A stretch of 64,000 nt of DNA, taken from assembly GCA_946699065.1 (NCBI GenBank), contig CAMPDV010001035.1, positions 84,987-148,986 of the forward strand, in the 5' to 3' direction. Each line of letters opens with the position of its first letter. Within the stretch, counting starts at the first letter, position 1. The notes beneath the pieces are model-generated. The model was not told the origin of the DNA and did no database searches. It saw nothing but the letters and a program-made list of their open reading frames with translations. The position numbers and the translations under genes were made by a program. The DNA comes from Loxodes magnus. Taxonomy: Eukaryota; Ciliophora; Karyorelictea; Loxodida; Loxodidae. Shown piece after piece: positions 10,620-23,700 of this stretch.

Positions 10620-13400
10620 AGATTAAGCGAAGATGAGTAAGAATTTGAGAAATTTAAAATAAATAGGTTATAAGATGCAATATATCGTCAAAAATATTTA
10701 AAATCTTTCCTGCAAACTTATCTAGAATTCTTTAGATAGATTAAGATAATCTTTAAGTTTTACATGAATTTATCAAAAATGATATATAATACAATGCTGA
10801 TTAATCATTAGGATCCTTTATTCCAGACTCCAGTTATAACAAATTTCCTCGATATTTTATTAAGAAATATGTAGGTCTAAAAGGGCTAACTCAGTATATA
10901 AAGAAGCATACATTATATCTGGAATAATAAACTAATAAGTAACTAATATTCATGAAAAGGTGAAACGACATTCTGAATGACTTCAAGTCTAATTTGTGAA
11001 AGTTTGAAAAAACAAAGCAAAGAAGAAACTTTTACTTCTAAATGGAGATGCTAAAGAAATATTTTCATATACTAAGAAAATTAAAAAGCCTAAAAAATAA
11101 ATTAAATGAACTTTAATTAAGAAATCAAAAATAAATCCATTGAGTCATGGAAGAATTTATTTTTAACAAATATTCTAATTTAACTAAATAATAAATAAAT
11201 CTTAGTAATTAAAAAATAGATAAAATATAAGATAGTATTTAGGAAAATAAAGATTATCAACTCTCATATTTATAAGGATTTTATCTTTTTACCATACAAG
11301 AAATACAAGAAATTATAAAAGAAATTACGAATGGAAAAGCAGCTTTTTTAGCTTGAATAAAAGGAGAACTTCTGAAATATGGTGTATAATATTTATTAAT
11401 AATTCTTTATTCTTTTCTGAATAATATGCTAAGACTTGGAAGAATCCCTTAGGAATTAAATATATTGGCGATAATTCCAATATTTATAAAGGAAATAAAG
11501 ATGACTGGAAAAACTGACTACTTATTTCTCTTATTAATATTATTATAAAACTATTTGATAAAGCTTTAACAAAAAGACTATACAATCTGATTTATTAGAG
11601 AAATTTGATTCTCCCTTCATAAATGGGATTTATAAAAATAGATAAACAACTTAATAAATTTGAATAATATAACAAATAATTGATAACTATCGGAAATGTG
11701 CTAAAAGTAAGACTAAATTGATAGCAACACTGATAGATGTTGAAAAAATGTTCGACTCAATAGAAAGAAAACTTTTATTAGATCAATTTAAGAGAGTTAA
11801 ACTACCACTTGGACTAATAAAAGCCTTAGAGTTGTTTTACAAAAACTAAAATTCTTCATTTAAAATAAATGGCAAGGACACCAGAACATTATAATATAAC
11901 AATTGAGTTATGTAAGGAAATTCGCATGAACAGTTTTAACCTTTTTGTATTATGACGTAATAATTAGATATTTGGAAAGTAAAAGTACCTAATTAGGTTT
12001 CAAATGCAAAAGTTTAAATGTTAGTTTCGCCTCAATAGGATGAGTAGATGATCTGATTCTTCTTTCTAAAACAGCAAAGTAGATGCAGGAGTTAATAAAT
12101 GAAACAAGTAAGATTTTGCATAAACTCAATTAAAGATGATTTTATCAAATCTGAATGCATCTAAATTTTAAAGAAACATTAGAAATAATAAAATTTAAAT
12201 TTAAGATTAGATAATTAACCAATTATTTTAAAGGAACTAGTAACATATTTAGATGTAATGCTACATCAGAAGAAGAGTTTTAATCCTCATTGTAGAGAAG
12301 TCGCGATCAAGTATTTAGCTGCAATTAAAAAAACTGCTATTTAATTTATGAGATATAAGAATGTGACTCCTTGACTTTTAAAACTTTATGCAAACTTTAT
12401 ACACTACCTAAAGCAGAATATGGAAGAGAGCTAGTGCCATAGTATATTCAGAAAGGAATAACTGGAATTTTGAATAGAATTGAATCAAGTATGAGAATTA
12501 TTTCAAGAAAAGCATTTTAAGTAGCAACTTCAACATTAATAAGTTATGTTTCATAGATTTAAACTAGTTACCTTTCAAACACATTATGGCAATAAATTTT
12601 TTTAATTCTATTATAAAATTAAATAAGAAAGTATTGATTTTTCAACATCGACAATAGGCTCTCTTTTCATTACGAACTGAAAAATTTGATTTCAATGCTA
12701 TGACCAAGTTTAGCAATTATCAGACCTCTATAGTATCGACCTGTAGAATTCCAAAATTAGTACAAATTAAAAAATTTTTACTAAATGTATAAGAGACAAA
12801 ATACAATAATATTTCTATAATATAACTACTCAAAAGTTTAAGAGAATGAAAAAGGCTAAAATATAAACTGAGCAGTTTAGTAATCTTAGCCAATTTCCAG
12901 TAATTATTTACACTAAGTTGAACAAAGAATTTAGAAAAAAATTATCAGTATATATAAACTTAGAACCCAATCTTATAATTTTAGAAAAGATCTTTAAGGT
13001 CGTCATTATCCTATTGATAATCCCTACTGTACATGAAGAGAATATAATACATTTAAGCACATTTTTAAATGCATATACTATTCTAATATAAGAGATTGAC
13101 TATCGTAAAAGATTGTGAATTACGACTTAAGCGCTTTATAATATATGATTAAGGACTTATAAACTTCTTTCCAAAGTCTTATTTGGGATATTTAGATTTA
13201 TACATAAAAGTATTTCACAAGAAACTTATATCAAGAAGATTAGAATTATTAGAAATGGAAAAAGTAAAAAAGGAAGACATAAAAGAGAGACTATAACAAG
13301 AGTAATTTAAAATTGATGAGATCAAGATTATAATTAAAAAGCATTAAAAACATTTACTAATGTCTATAATTGAAGGAAGCAATTCTTGCAGTTATAGATG
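10620..13400 (+). pseudogene. LINE A: 5'-truncated reverse transcriptase ORF
   Basis: Non-LTR retrotransposon ORF2 fragment. RT motif A reads TLIDVEKMFDSI (near 11,715-11,770). Motif B is VMQGNS (near 11,900). Motif C is SIGWVDDLILLS with Trp written TGA (12,041-12,043) and both catalytic Asp kept (12,047-12,052). Further on there is a thumb-like region (YGRELVPQYI near 12,420) and a C-terminal Cys/His element, CTWREYNTFKHIFKC (near 13,028-13,072), again with TGA as Trp. Frameshifts, for instance after motif B, break the frame, so the copy is dead. It has no endonuclease and replaces the inner end of arm L1. Its RT is a close relative of LINE C. Confidence 0.8.
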
Positions 13401-14590
13401 TCAAAAAACTCTTTTAGTTTAAAATTTAAATAAACAGTTTCATACAATAACTCTATTATTAAATTGATATATTATTACTAAATAGCTTTAATTTATACCA
13501 TTTATTTTTATAAATAAATATTAAAATTTAAGTTCTAAAAACTAATTAAATTGCTAATGAAGTCATTTAAAAAACTCTTTATTTAACTATAATTAATAAA
13601 ACATAGATAATATAAAGGAAGAAATGTCTAAAAGGAATTTAAGTTCTAAGTAAGCAAAAGGAAACTTTAGCTTTATTACTTTAATAATATAAAATTCTAA
13701 ATGATAGCAAAATATAGTTTAAAATAATCTTTTATAATAGTAAGATATTAATATTAAAAATACTATATCAAAAATATAAAATAATTAAATAATTATATGC
13801 TTAGCTAGAATTAATTATCTTTGTTTAATTTAAAACTAATAAAGAGGATGCTTTTCATAATTTTGATAAGGGTTTAAAATAATTGGTTAACAATAAGCAT
13901 TTGATTACTAGATTATAAAAATATAAAAGTTCACATTTGATAATTAATGTCTACAATAATTAAAACAATAATTTAGTGAATTAAAAAGTAAATATAATTA
14001 AAAATATCTTTAGAGATAACTGTATAAAATAAAATTAATAAAGAATTATCAATAATTATAAATTTAATGAATGTATAATTTTTAGTTCTAAGTAATATAA
14101 GTAATTATAATAATAATCTTAACTAACTTTTATTATATTTTAAAGTTAAGTATAAATTATTAATTTATATAAATTTAATAAACTTATTATAATTATGTAA
14201 AATTAATTATTTTATAATTGTCAGTTAAATAAATTTAAATATAAGCCATTATTATTAATTTGCTAATAATAAGAAAATTATACTTGCATAAAATATTTAA
14301 CTATAATTAAATTACTTTATTTCTTTTATTAAAAACATATTTTAACTAAAACTATCCTTTAATATTATAAATACTAAAAGAATAACTTTTATTTACCTAT
14401 CATTTTTATTTTTATATATATATCAACAATTATATTAGAAAATTTTCATATTTTAGCTTAAAAATAATAAAAAAAAATGATAATTATTAAATAATTTATT
14501 TTAATTTTTAAAAATTAATAATTTAAAAATCTTATTTACTATTTAAAAGTTTAAATAATAAGTAATAATAATAAACTATAAGAGTTTAAA
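13400..14590. other. AT-rich spacer, nothing recognised
   Basis: I find no motif, RNA or repeat that I can support between the 3' end of LINE A and the 3' end of LINE B. The sequence is nearly all A/T with long runs of TAA-type words. Confidence 0.3.
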
Positions 14591-14599
14591 TATTTTGAG

Positions 14600-17500
14600 T
14601 ATTGAGACATAATTGTATAATTATTGGCATTTAGCCATGTAAATTACGCTAAATTTAAAAGTTTGTATATTTCATTCATTGTTCTCTTTCATTCTCATCT
14701 TGATAAAGAATTTTTCAGCTCATTTAATCTGTTTATGGGTTTTTAATATAGCCTATTTTCTATTCACTCTAGTTCTTAAAAATATTTAATGGTCTTCTAA
14801 ATATTATTGATGAAATATTTTTATTTACTTATCTAATTTAATTATCTTATCTTTTGTAAACTATTTATTAATATAGTTTAGTCATATAAAGCAAGTCTTT
14901 TACACTATTTTCATTAATTATTTTAAGTTTATTAAAAAATTTTAAATATTTGTAAAAAAATTACGCTTGAAAATGTACTCAAATGCATCAAATTCCTATC
15001 TACTTAAGCAAAGTTTATTAAATTGAATTTGATATATCGATGATTCAGTTCATATTAAAAATTATAAGTATAAATAATTAGTTTTTAGATTGAAATAGTT
15101 TCTTAAATTAGATGTCTATTGTATTTAGCGTATATTATTAAAGAAAAAATTGTTTATATATTTTCTATGAAATCAACAAATAATTTTACTGTTGACATGA
15201 CTGCATTTCTTTAAAGGCATTCTTAGAATAAATTTTTTTAATTTAAATATTGCTATGCTTACTAAACTCTTTGAAATCATCAATTATAATATTTATTTGC
15301 AAATATTCATAAGTAAGCAAGTTTTGATTATCTTGACAATTCTTAATTTAAAAAAAAAAAGTTATCTTACATCAGATTTATTTATTTGCTCTGATTTTGA
15401 GAATAAAGATTAAATGGTTTAATTTTTATCTTTTTACTAAGTAGAATTATTTTTGCTAAATTGGAGTTAGCATTGCTGATATTATAATGAAAGGTAAAAA
15501 TCAACTAGTATTCACCATATAATGGGAATTCTCAACTAAATAATGTCTGTCTTAAAGATCCTTACGAAAGTTGTAACTTTAGGTTCTGAGTTTGTATATA
15601 CTAATTATTTCTTTTTGATACTATTTATTTAGTTTTGGATAGGTAATTTACGGGAATTATTATTATTATTCTAATTATTCTATAAATAACTTTGCAGTGG
15701 GCATCCTTTTTAGTCTTTTAATAGTTACTTCATAACATTTATGTTGAATCTTAATTTTAATATATTTTGTAAAAGTATTAAAGCTACTACTATATTCCTA
15801 ATTATTAATATCTATTTCGTAACTTTCAGATAGTCTTGTTACTTAATCTCTATATTAATATCCTTCTTACCAATTGCTAAAAAGGGAATTACTTATTAAT
15901 TAATTCTTCCAAACTACGCGTGAGTTAATTTATATACTTGATTAGCTCTTTTAACTTCAATATACTTCTTTATGAGGTCTTTTGTAAGTTTATTATATTT
16001 AGGGTCTGGAATAAATGAACCTAATATTACATCTGCATTATATTATATATTGCCTTTAATACATTAGTATTAATCCTCTAAATTATTCCTATCAGATTAA
16101 AAAAATTAATTATAAGTTTCAAAAAAAGATTCTTAATATTTTTATCTGTCAATAGGGTCTTGTAGCCTGCTAATTTTATATTTTCTTTAGGTAATTATGT
16201 CCAAATAGAGAATTGTATTGAAGAGAAACTTTACCATATTTGGTATGTGATCAGTAAATGGTTGGTTATAATGAGCCTAGAAGTTTTCAAATTGATTAAC
16301 ATTCAGGTGATTGTTTATTACAATATAGTCATTGCAATACATAAAACCTGTTACTTTATGTATACAAGTTTAACTGTTCATATTATTTACTATTTCAAGA
16401 TACTTCTGAATAATAAATTTCTAGAATCTGTTTGTATTATCATAGTCATTATTAGGATTATCTCCATAATCTTATAGGGTAGCATTGAAATCTCCCATTA
16501 GAATATGTGGGTTATTTGGGAATTGATTAAGTAGCAAATTAATATAGTCATATGCTTGGTCTTTTATGTTCTCACTTTAGCTATTATCTGGCATGTAGCA
16601 GGACGTAATAAATATATTATCTAGTTTGGCTATGATAAATCAATTCTAGGATACATCAATCATATTAGTTTCTTCAGTACTACTGAGTTCTTCTTTAATA
16701 ACTAGACATACACCTTCTCCTTTTCCTGAATTTTTGTAATAAGTCCTATAGCCTTATATTAATATTGGATGAAAATCTTGTTTTTGCCAAGTTTCATTAA
16801 TTGAAAAATTTCAATATTATTTTCTCTTATGAATTCTTCTACTTTATATAGTTTACTTGCTAATCCATTTATGTTGACATATCCAATCTTAATTTGATTG
16901 ACGTTACTTCTTTTTTAGTGATTATCTTGATTTAAAATAATTTGTTTTCCTTGTTGATTTAGTTAAGAGTCTCCTTTCCACCCAGGTTCATAAATTTAAA
17001 TTTCTTTTTTTTATTCACTGATTTCAAGATGAACTTATTTTTTAATGTTATTTATTTTAGTCATAAAATTAAATTATAATATAGAGATATTTTCTGCTAT
17101 ATATCTTTAATAATCTCTTATCAATGTAATTTTAACTACTTGACTGTCAATCTATCCTTAATCAAGTTCTTAGTCAAGTACAACGTATCTGTTTTAAATT
17201 ATAGTTTAGAAATTAGTTCTTCTTCAAAAGTTAGATAATATAAAGTCTCTTAGCTATTTTGAATTAACATTGTAATTTTTTATAAAAGTCTAATTTTCTT
17301 CCATTTTATTGATATGTTATTTAGTAGATGGAAAATATGGATCTGGATATTTTCTCTTTAATTAATTTATAGAATCTTATTCCAAAGAATTTCTTAAGTA
17401 TCCTATTTTAGATTTTATGAATGAGAGTTGTTGAAAATCTAAAAAGATTATTAACAGAATTTTATGGATAGAAATGTTAAATTGGAAGAAATTTACTACT

Positions 17501-17770
17501 TTAAAATTTTGCTCTATTTCAGATTTTCATTTAAGTACATTTTTCTGAAGCAACTTTATCAAAAGTTTTTATTTAATTGATTAATTGCTCATTTAGTTTA
17601 TCATATTATTTCTACAGTTTTATGTATTTAGAATCAATAAAGTCGTACTAAGAAATTTAATCCAAATGTAGTAGATCCGTTCCCGTAGCAGTATCTAAAG
17701 TCAAAGTAGCTTTTTGAATTTTTTAATCACTGGATTAAATTTCAAGCTGTGTGTAATCATTCTATAGTTA
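14600..17770 (-). pseudogene. LINE B: endonuclease ORF with the reverse transcriptase deleted
   Basis: Minus-strand LINE ORF2 relic. From about 17,770 down there is a Gln/Lys-rich coiled-coil-like leader, then an APE-type endonuclease: IKIGYVNINGLASK (near 16,890), ETW (near 16,790; one frameshift just before), ITSCYMPDN, LMGDFNATLQDYG (16,460-16,500) and FTDHIP (near 16,250). TGA reads as Trp at 16,640-16,642 (QNWF). After the linker (near 15,900-16,050) the sequence passes to a stretch like the C-terminal part of LINE A (LRTQSYNFRKDLQDRHY near 15,520-15,585) without RT motifs A-C, so the RT seems to be deleted. The last ~900 bp toward 14,600 are assigned only by position. Confidence 0.65.
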
Positions 17771-19330
17771 AGGTATTTTTTTATATGAAAGAATTTTTAA
17801 ATTTTTGTATATATTTATTTTTTTACAAATGTAACGACCCAATATGCTTTACTAATCCGATTTTTTAAGTTATAGATTCTATTAAAGATTATTACATAAA
17901 TCCGATTTCTAAGAATTTTTTTTTCTCATTCAAAGTTAAAAATTTCAAGTTAGCTTTATAATATTTATACTTTATCAGTTACTTTTTAATTTTAAGATTT
18001 TAGTTATTAATTATAATTAAAAATATAGTTTAATTCAAGTTCAATATTAGTTTTTTATTATCAAACTTCTTAAAGTAGTTACCAAATGTGTTGTTATCCA
18101 GAAAATTACTATTAGTAGAATGAAATTTATTATTTTAAATATTCCTATTTTGAATATAATAATGATTCTTCAGTTTATGTTTGATCAATTTCTAATTTAT
18201 CTATTTAATTTACGCTTCTTAATTTATAAAAACTCTATTATTAGTTTAAGTTCTTTATTCAATACATTTTATTATAAAATCTGTTTAAACAGTTGTCTCT
18301 TTAGAATTGACATAAGTTGCTTATACTGAGAATTCTTATTTACTCTTTGGATTAAAATGAAAACTAATTCCTCTCAAATCTTTATTGAAAACATTTCTAA
18401 AGTAATTATTAATTATGTTTTACTAAAGAAAGATATTATTTATAAGTAACATTATCTAATGAAATTGTTCAGTTTAATCTTATACTTTAAAATTATTAAT
18501 AGGTTATTTTTTATCTGTTATAATATTTAATTATTTCTTCAATAGCTTTTCCTAATAATATTATAAGTCAAATTTTAGTAACTAATTTTATTTTTTTTTT
18601 ATTTCTAATTAATTTTATTAATATATGCTTTATAATATGCTTTTGATGATTCTTAGTTATTTATCAAGGTTTATTTTTCTAGTTCGTATTTTATTTCTGT
18701 ACTATCTAACTTTTCATTTAATAAACAATTTTTATCTTTTAGTCTTTATATATCCTATTTAAGTACTTTTATACCTAAAAAAAATTAAATTTCATTAAAC
18801 GAATTATTAATTGCTTAATTTTGAATTGAATTTATCGGGCCACCATTTTATTATAGTTGTTTATTTTAATTCTAAAGATCAGATAAATAGTGATACTTTG
18901 AATTAACAGAAATAATATTATTGTCTTACTTTTAACTGTTTTTATTACATTCAATTTAATCGAATTTGATTACTCTTATTCAAAAATAAATCTTAAGTTT
19001 ATGTATTTTTTTATATTGTAAAAGGATATTTTTATTTAAATTTAATTCAGATTTGAAAGCTTATCTTAAGAGATCGGAGAATCTTAGATAATATCTTAAT
19101 TTTTCAAAGATTTTTTGGATGATCTTTTTGTATCTTCTGCGGTAATATTTTAGGCGTTTAAACTAGTTTTCTACCTATAGGTTTATTTTTCTTTCAATAG
19201 ATGCAAAATTGATGTCCACGATGAAGAGAATTTCGAAGTGATTTCAGTGGAACACGTAAGAATTTATTTTCTAGTTTTTGACTACAGATATTTAGTAATT
19301 TTCTTAATAAATCCATTATTATGTTTACTT
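17771..19330. other. Spacer, probable LINE debris
   Basis: No motif that I can name. Position between LINE B and another endonuclease relic suggests decayed LINE sequence, but no reading frame stands out. The standard-code ORF at 18,120-18,329 has the composition of antisense AT-rich DNA and is not supported. Confidence 0.3.
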
Positions 19331-19479
19331 ATTTGATTTTTAGCAACTCAAATTCTTTTATTTGGAGGTTTTTATGCACCTGCCTGTGTTTGATCTATCA
19401 GTTTACAGCTTCTTAATAATCAATTAAAGAAGAATTGCTAGTTAAAACTAGTGAATTTTAAGTATTTTCCATTTTTTAA

Positions 19480-19740
19480 TTTAACCTGGTGCTTATAATG
19501 AATAATCATTAAACCACAATTATACAGTTTCTTTTGTATACATGTATTAACGTTACTATCATTCATTATTTCAAGGACATTTAGCAGGAGAAATTCTTAT
19601 AATCTATATGTATTATCAAATTATTTTCAGGATTGTCTGCAAAACCTCATAAAAGGGTGTTGAAATCTCCCGTCAGTATATGTTGATTCTCATCAAACTT
19701 ATTTAGCAATGTGTCAAGAAGTTCATAAGCTTAGCCTTTG
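19480..19740 (-). pseudogene. LINE B-like endonuclease fragment
   Basis: A short minus-strand piece reads KAQAYELLDTLLNKF, then QHILTGDFNT and a diverged continuation. It aligns with the GDFNA segment of LINE B (KDQAYDYINLLLNQF, ILMGDFNATL). It has lost the flanking endonuclease motifs. It abuts the inner edge of arm R1. Confidence 0.6.
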
Positions 19741-20629
19741 ATATCTTAATTTAAAAAGTATTGTTAAAAATTTTGTATCTATCAAAACTCTAACCCTTTT
19801 TTTTAATTTATCCATCCCGAAAACCTTCTGTAGTGTAAGACTCAGAGTTAACAAATAAAAAATAATTGTTCACAATTTCATTCTTTACTTTCTTTTCTCC
19901 TTTTCAATTGAGATCCTGTTCAATTAAGTAAATTCTTATAAAATTTAAAAATTGTATCACTAGTTTTTTCATTTACTCGAAAAGAAATCAAAATTTAAAA
20001 AATTTTAATTCCAAGTAAAAAAATGCATTTTTATCAAAAACATAAACAATAACTTTTGTTTTTTATCATTTCAAAAAAATTAAACTTATCAAATTTTTTT
20101 TCTTGAAATAAAAAAGCAACAAAAAATTTGCTAAGATTTTTCAAATCAAATATTTTTCCTTAAAACAAAAATAAATTTTTCATTTTTACAAAATACCATT
20201 TAATAAAAAAGATTTATAAATTCTAATTATACTAAAAAATTTTTTAAATTCTTATTTTTTTCAAAAATCTTTTATATTTGGAATTTTTTTTGAAATTTTA
20301 TTCCTTTTTAACTTTTTTCATCCCGAAATAAAACAATTTATTACTATTCAAAATTTTTATCCAGAAATAATTAAATTTATTCAATCCCAAAAATCTTTGG
20401 TAGTATTAAACGCTAAGTAAAAAAACAAATTTTTCATTTTCATGAAATCCATACTCTAAAATTGAAAAATAAAAACTTACCATCAGAAAAATTAATTTTC
20501 CAATCGGAAATGAAAAATATTAAACTTAAATATTAAAATTTTATAATAATAATAAATAATAATTAATTATAATTAATTATAATTAATAAATAATAATAAG
20601 CAATAATAAGCAATAATAAATATCAATCA

Positions 20630-20945
20630 TAATAATTGAAAAGATGGTGGGAGCCGAGAATGACCTTCGTGACAACATTTTCTGGTTTTATGGCTAGGAA
20701 CAAGTTCCTTTCCTGTCGCTGAGAAAGTCCCTGCTCAGAGTCATTTTCTGAAAGGAACACTGCCTTTGAGATTATACGCTCTTGGTAGGGGCTTGAAACC
20801 TGGCTGCTCATAGCGATGGAGCTCCCTAACAGCTGTATCTGGAGCACAACAGGATATCCCCGTTATTCCATAAAAAGAGAGCGTCGGGTCTTGCAATCGG
20901 AAAGGAGTTTCCGGTCCAAAAACCTTTTTAGTTGAAATTAATTAA
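20630..20945 (-). mobile_element. SINE-like insert, family 1 (copy in R1)
   Basis: Minus-strand copy of the insert at 4070-4378, closest to the one at 35,843-36,155. The 5' part GGTTTTTGGACCGG lies near 20,920 and the 3' end CCACCATCTTTTCAATTAT near 20,650-20,631. The target duplication is unclear because both flanks are simple A/T repeats. It contains a 74-codon standard-code ORF with no homology that I know, which I do not call a gene. Confidence 0.6.
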
Positions 20946-21443
20946 TTAAAAAATAAATAATAAAAAAACAAAATTAAATTTAAATTAAATTAAATTAAAA
21001 TACTTAATTAAAATTTTTTAATTAAAAAACAAGATTATAAACTAACTTTAACCTTATAAATAATATTTTAATTACTTCACAAAAAAAATTAAATTTTTAC
21101 TTAACTTGAAATTTTTACAAAATCTAAAAATAAATCTATAAAATTTTATAGAATAAAATTAAACTTAAACTTATTATACGTCTTCATTTACCAAAATTAT
21201 ATTTAAAATATTTTTAAACATTACCACTTTAAATCAACATACTTCACTAATTTCTATAACCTATATTACTCAACCTTTTTTAAACCAAGAATATTTAAGA
21301 ATATACAACCTTTTAATAAATAAATAAATAAAGCAAACACTTCATATAACAAAAAGCATTATTACCATTAAACATTCATTTAAATGCATTACCAATATCT
21401 TATATTTAATCGTAAAATTTAATTAAGTCAAATCATAAGTTAC

Positions 21444-22515
21444 TCAAATCGAAACCCTCCATTTTCTTATTGTCTTGTCATATCCTCCCGATACCAACCA
21501 TTTATTATCAATACTCAATGCTATAGATTCTATTGAACTTGCATGACCTTACAAAGTCTATATACACTCACCCTTATCGAAATTCCAGATCTTGATTAGA
21601 TGATCATCAGAACCAGAAAATATTACACTTGAATCAACACTTAACTGAATACTGCATACACCATCTACGTGAACTTGAAGAGTACGAATACACTAACCAG
21701 AAGAGAAGTCCCATATCTTAATAGTACTGTCATCCTAACCTGATATGATATACCTATTATCCTTAGACACTATCACCGATGAAAATTAGTCTGAATGCTC
21801 AGTAAGAGTTCGCACAAGCTGGCCTGTCTAGAAATATCAAATCTTTATAGTTGTATCTTCAGATCCCGATATAATATATCTAGAGTCATAGGAGATTACT
21901 ACCGATCAAACTGCATTAGTATGTCCCTTTATAGTTCTTTGGAGAGCACCATTGTGGAAATTTCAGATCTTTATAGTAGTGTCATAAGATCCCGATACAA
22001 TATAGCTAGAGTCAAGGGAAATTACTACCGATAAAACATATGAAGTATGACCAGTTAAAGTTCTTTGGAGAGCACCAGTCTATAAGTTTCAGATCTTTAT
22101 GGTGTTATCCCAAGATCCTGATACAATATTGCTTGAATCTTAGGAGATTACTACCGATCAAACAGTAGAAGTATGTCCTGTTATGGTTTTTAAGAGAGTA
22201 CCTGTTTGGAAATTTCAGATCTTTATTGAGCATTCAGGAGTTCCTGAACCTGATACAATTCAATTCATGTCACTTGATATGGCTATCGATAACACAGTCG
22301 AAGAGTGACCAGTAATGATTTAGTCTAAAAAATATTAAAAAAATACCTTTACTTTGGTCATAACTGATCTTGTTTATTAGCTTTTAGTAACATAAGTTAG
22401 GCAGAACTTCATACTTAAAATGAAGTAGAGATACTTTCCCTAGAATGTGGTTTCTCGCTCTTAAGAGTTTTCTTAAAAAAATAATTTTAGTAAATTGCTT
22501 TTCTTTTTTCTCCAT
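21444..22515 (-). CDS. WD40 repeat protein, arm R1 copy (7 blades), intact
   Basis: Starts at ATG 22515 (MEKKEKQFTKIIFLRKLL...), has its 28-nt intron at 22325-22352, and ends at TGA 21444-21446 after the last blade (RKWRVSI). I read it through without a frameshift. Seven blades; Trp is written TGA at IKIW in blades 1, 3, 4 and 5 and at the loop position in TVWSVVIS and AVWSVVIS, which makes this copy strong evidence for TGA=Trp. TAA/TAG sit at Gln positions such as QTG and TLQGH. It lacks the duplicated MEKKQ start seen in L1, L2 and R3. The function is probably a binding scaffold, and the partner is unknown. Confidence 0.87.
22325..22352 (-). other. 28-nt intron in the R1 WD40 gene
   Basis: Reverse complement runs GTAAAGG...TTTTTTAG, at the same place as in L1. 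Splicing joins ...SYDQ to the first WD blade in frame. Confidence 0.75.
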
Positions 22516-23700
22516 TTTAATTTTATAACTTACTTCAATAAATATTTAATTAAAATAACTCAATAAATTTTACTGACTTAATTTCAATAAAATTAAACAA
22601 TTAAATTATTTATTAAGCATACTTATAAATATCTTCTAAAACATTGATTTAAAAATTCTATTTTTGTCTTAAAACAAGACAGATATTAAACTAATTCTGT
22701 ACAAACTTTTACAATTTTAATTATTTTATTTCTTTTTACTTTTAAATAAAAGGATAAATTATTATTTCAAAAGTTTATAACGAAGAATTTATATCCTTAT
22801 TATAATAACTTTAATATGCATTTATTAATTAAAACTTATTTGGGCTTTAAATCAAAGACTTTTAATAATAAAACCTTACTTCTTTGTAGAACTAATTTAA
22901 ATGATAAATAAAATATTACAATTCTTTTAATCTACTGTTATTAATTATTGCTTTTTACTTACATTTAATCAAAAAAAACATTTATTTAAGCTTTTTACTA
23001 ATTTAAGAAATAAAATAAGTTTCTTATTAATTAGTTTAAATAAATATTAAAAAACATCAAATTATTTAAATCAAAGCATTTTTAGAATCTATAAGATAAA
23101 ACCTTTTAATTATCCACTTTCTTGCTACTATTTCATTAAAACTTTTTATTTATAAAGGTCTCTCTTAAAATAATAAACTAATATAATTCTTTAATTAATA
23201 AAGATATTAGATTAGTTATAATAAATACATTTAGATAATTTCTCTTTTTATAGCAAACTAATATTATATTTATTATTTATGTTATTTTTGTAATTATCAT
23301 TTCTAATTAATAATACCTAAATTATTTTACTTTATATTACACTTACTTCTTTTCTATTATTCTATACAAATCTATATTATATTGCTACTACTATTAATAC
23401 TCTCTTTATTAAAATTACTTGTTTGATATAAATAAAATTATAAGCTTTTAGGAAAGAAAGCATATTTTTAATATATTCTATTATTATTTTCTGAATTAAT
23501 AGAAAGAGTAAACTTAACATAATATGTTTCTTTGTAGTATGAGATAATATAAGTATTAGATTAGCTAATATAAGCTATTTAAAACTAATCTAACAGATTA
23601 TTATTTACTCTTAATACATTTTATTAGTCTACTATTATTCTATATCCTTCGGTTCCTAATCACCAATACTTCATGTTTTGCTTTATAGCACATCATCATT

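Larger units (their letters stand above)
980..10620 (+). repeat. Arm L1 of the large inverted repeat family
   Basis: First of five copies of one long repeat. Its outer end near 980 is where similarity to the inverted copy R2 (ending near 48,985) begins. Order from outside in: AT-rich outer segment (980-4690, interrupted by a Gag element and a SINE), noncoding segment, WD40 gene (6109-7195), motif-bearing noncoding segment, then a small membrane ORF (9963-10170). The inner end is cut by LINE A near 10,620; in arm L2 the homologous sequence runs on about 200 bp further. It pairs with R1 as an inverted repeat around a 9-kb spacer full of LINE debris. Confidence 0.7.
19800..23700 (-). repeat. Arm R1 (inverted relative to L1)
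   Basis: Inverted copy of L1 positions about 9000 to 4690. It carries the CTACCAAAGATTT-type motif (near 19,815-19,870 and 20,385-20,425), a SINE, the WD40 gene (21444-22515) and the noncoding upstream segment. It ends near 23,700 at the sequence matching L1 4,690, so the outer part is missing. Arm L2 starts at nearly the same arm position (L1 4,820 equivalent). Confidence 0.7.

Noticed and set aside
16247-16477. 76-codon standard-code ORF on the plus strand
   Set aside because: It lies antisense to the endonuclease of LINE B, whose minus-strand frame shows GDFNA and TDH motifs; the plus frame has no such signal.
21795-22034. 79-codon standard-code ORF on the plus strand with repeated ISNLYS-type segments
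   Set aside because: It is the antisense shadow of WD40 blades; its internal repetition simply mirrors the blade repeat.
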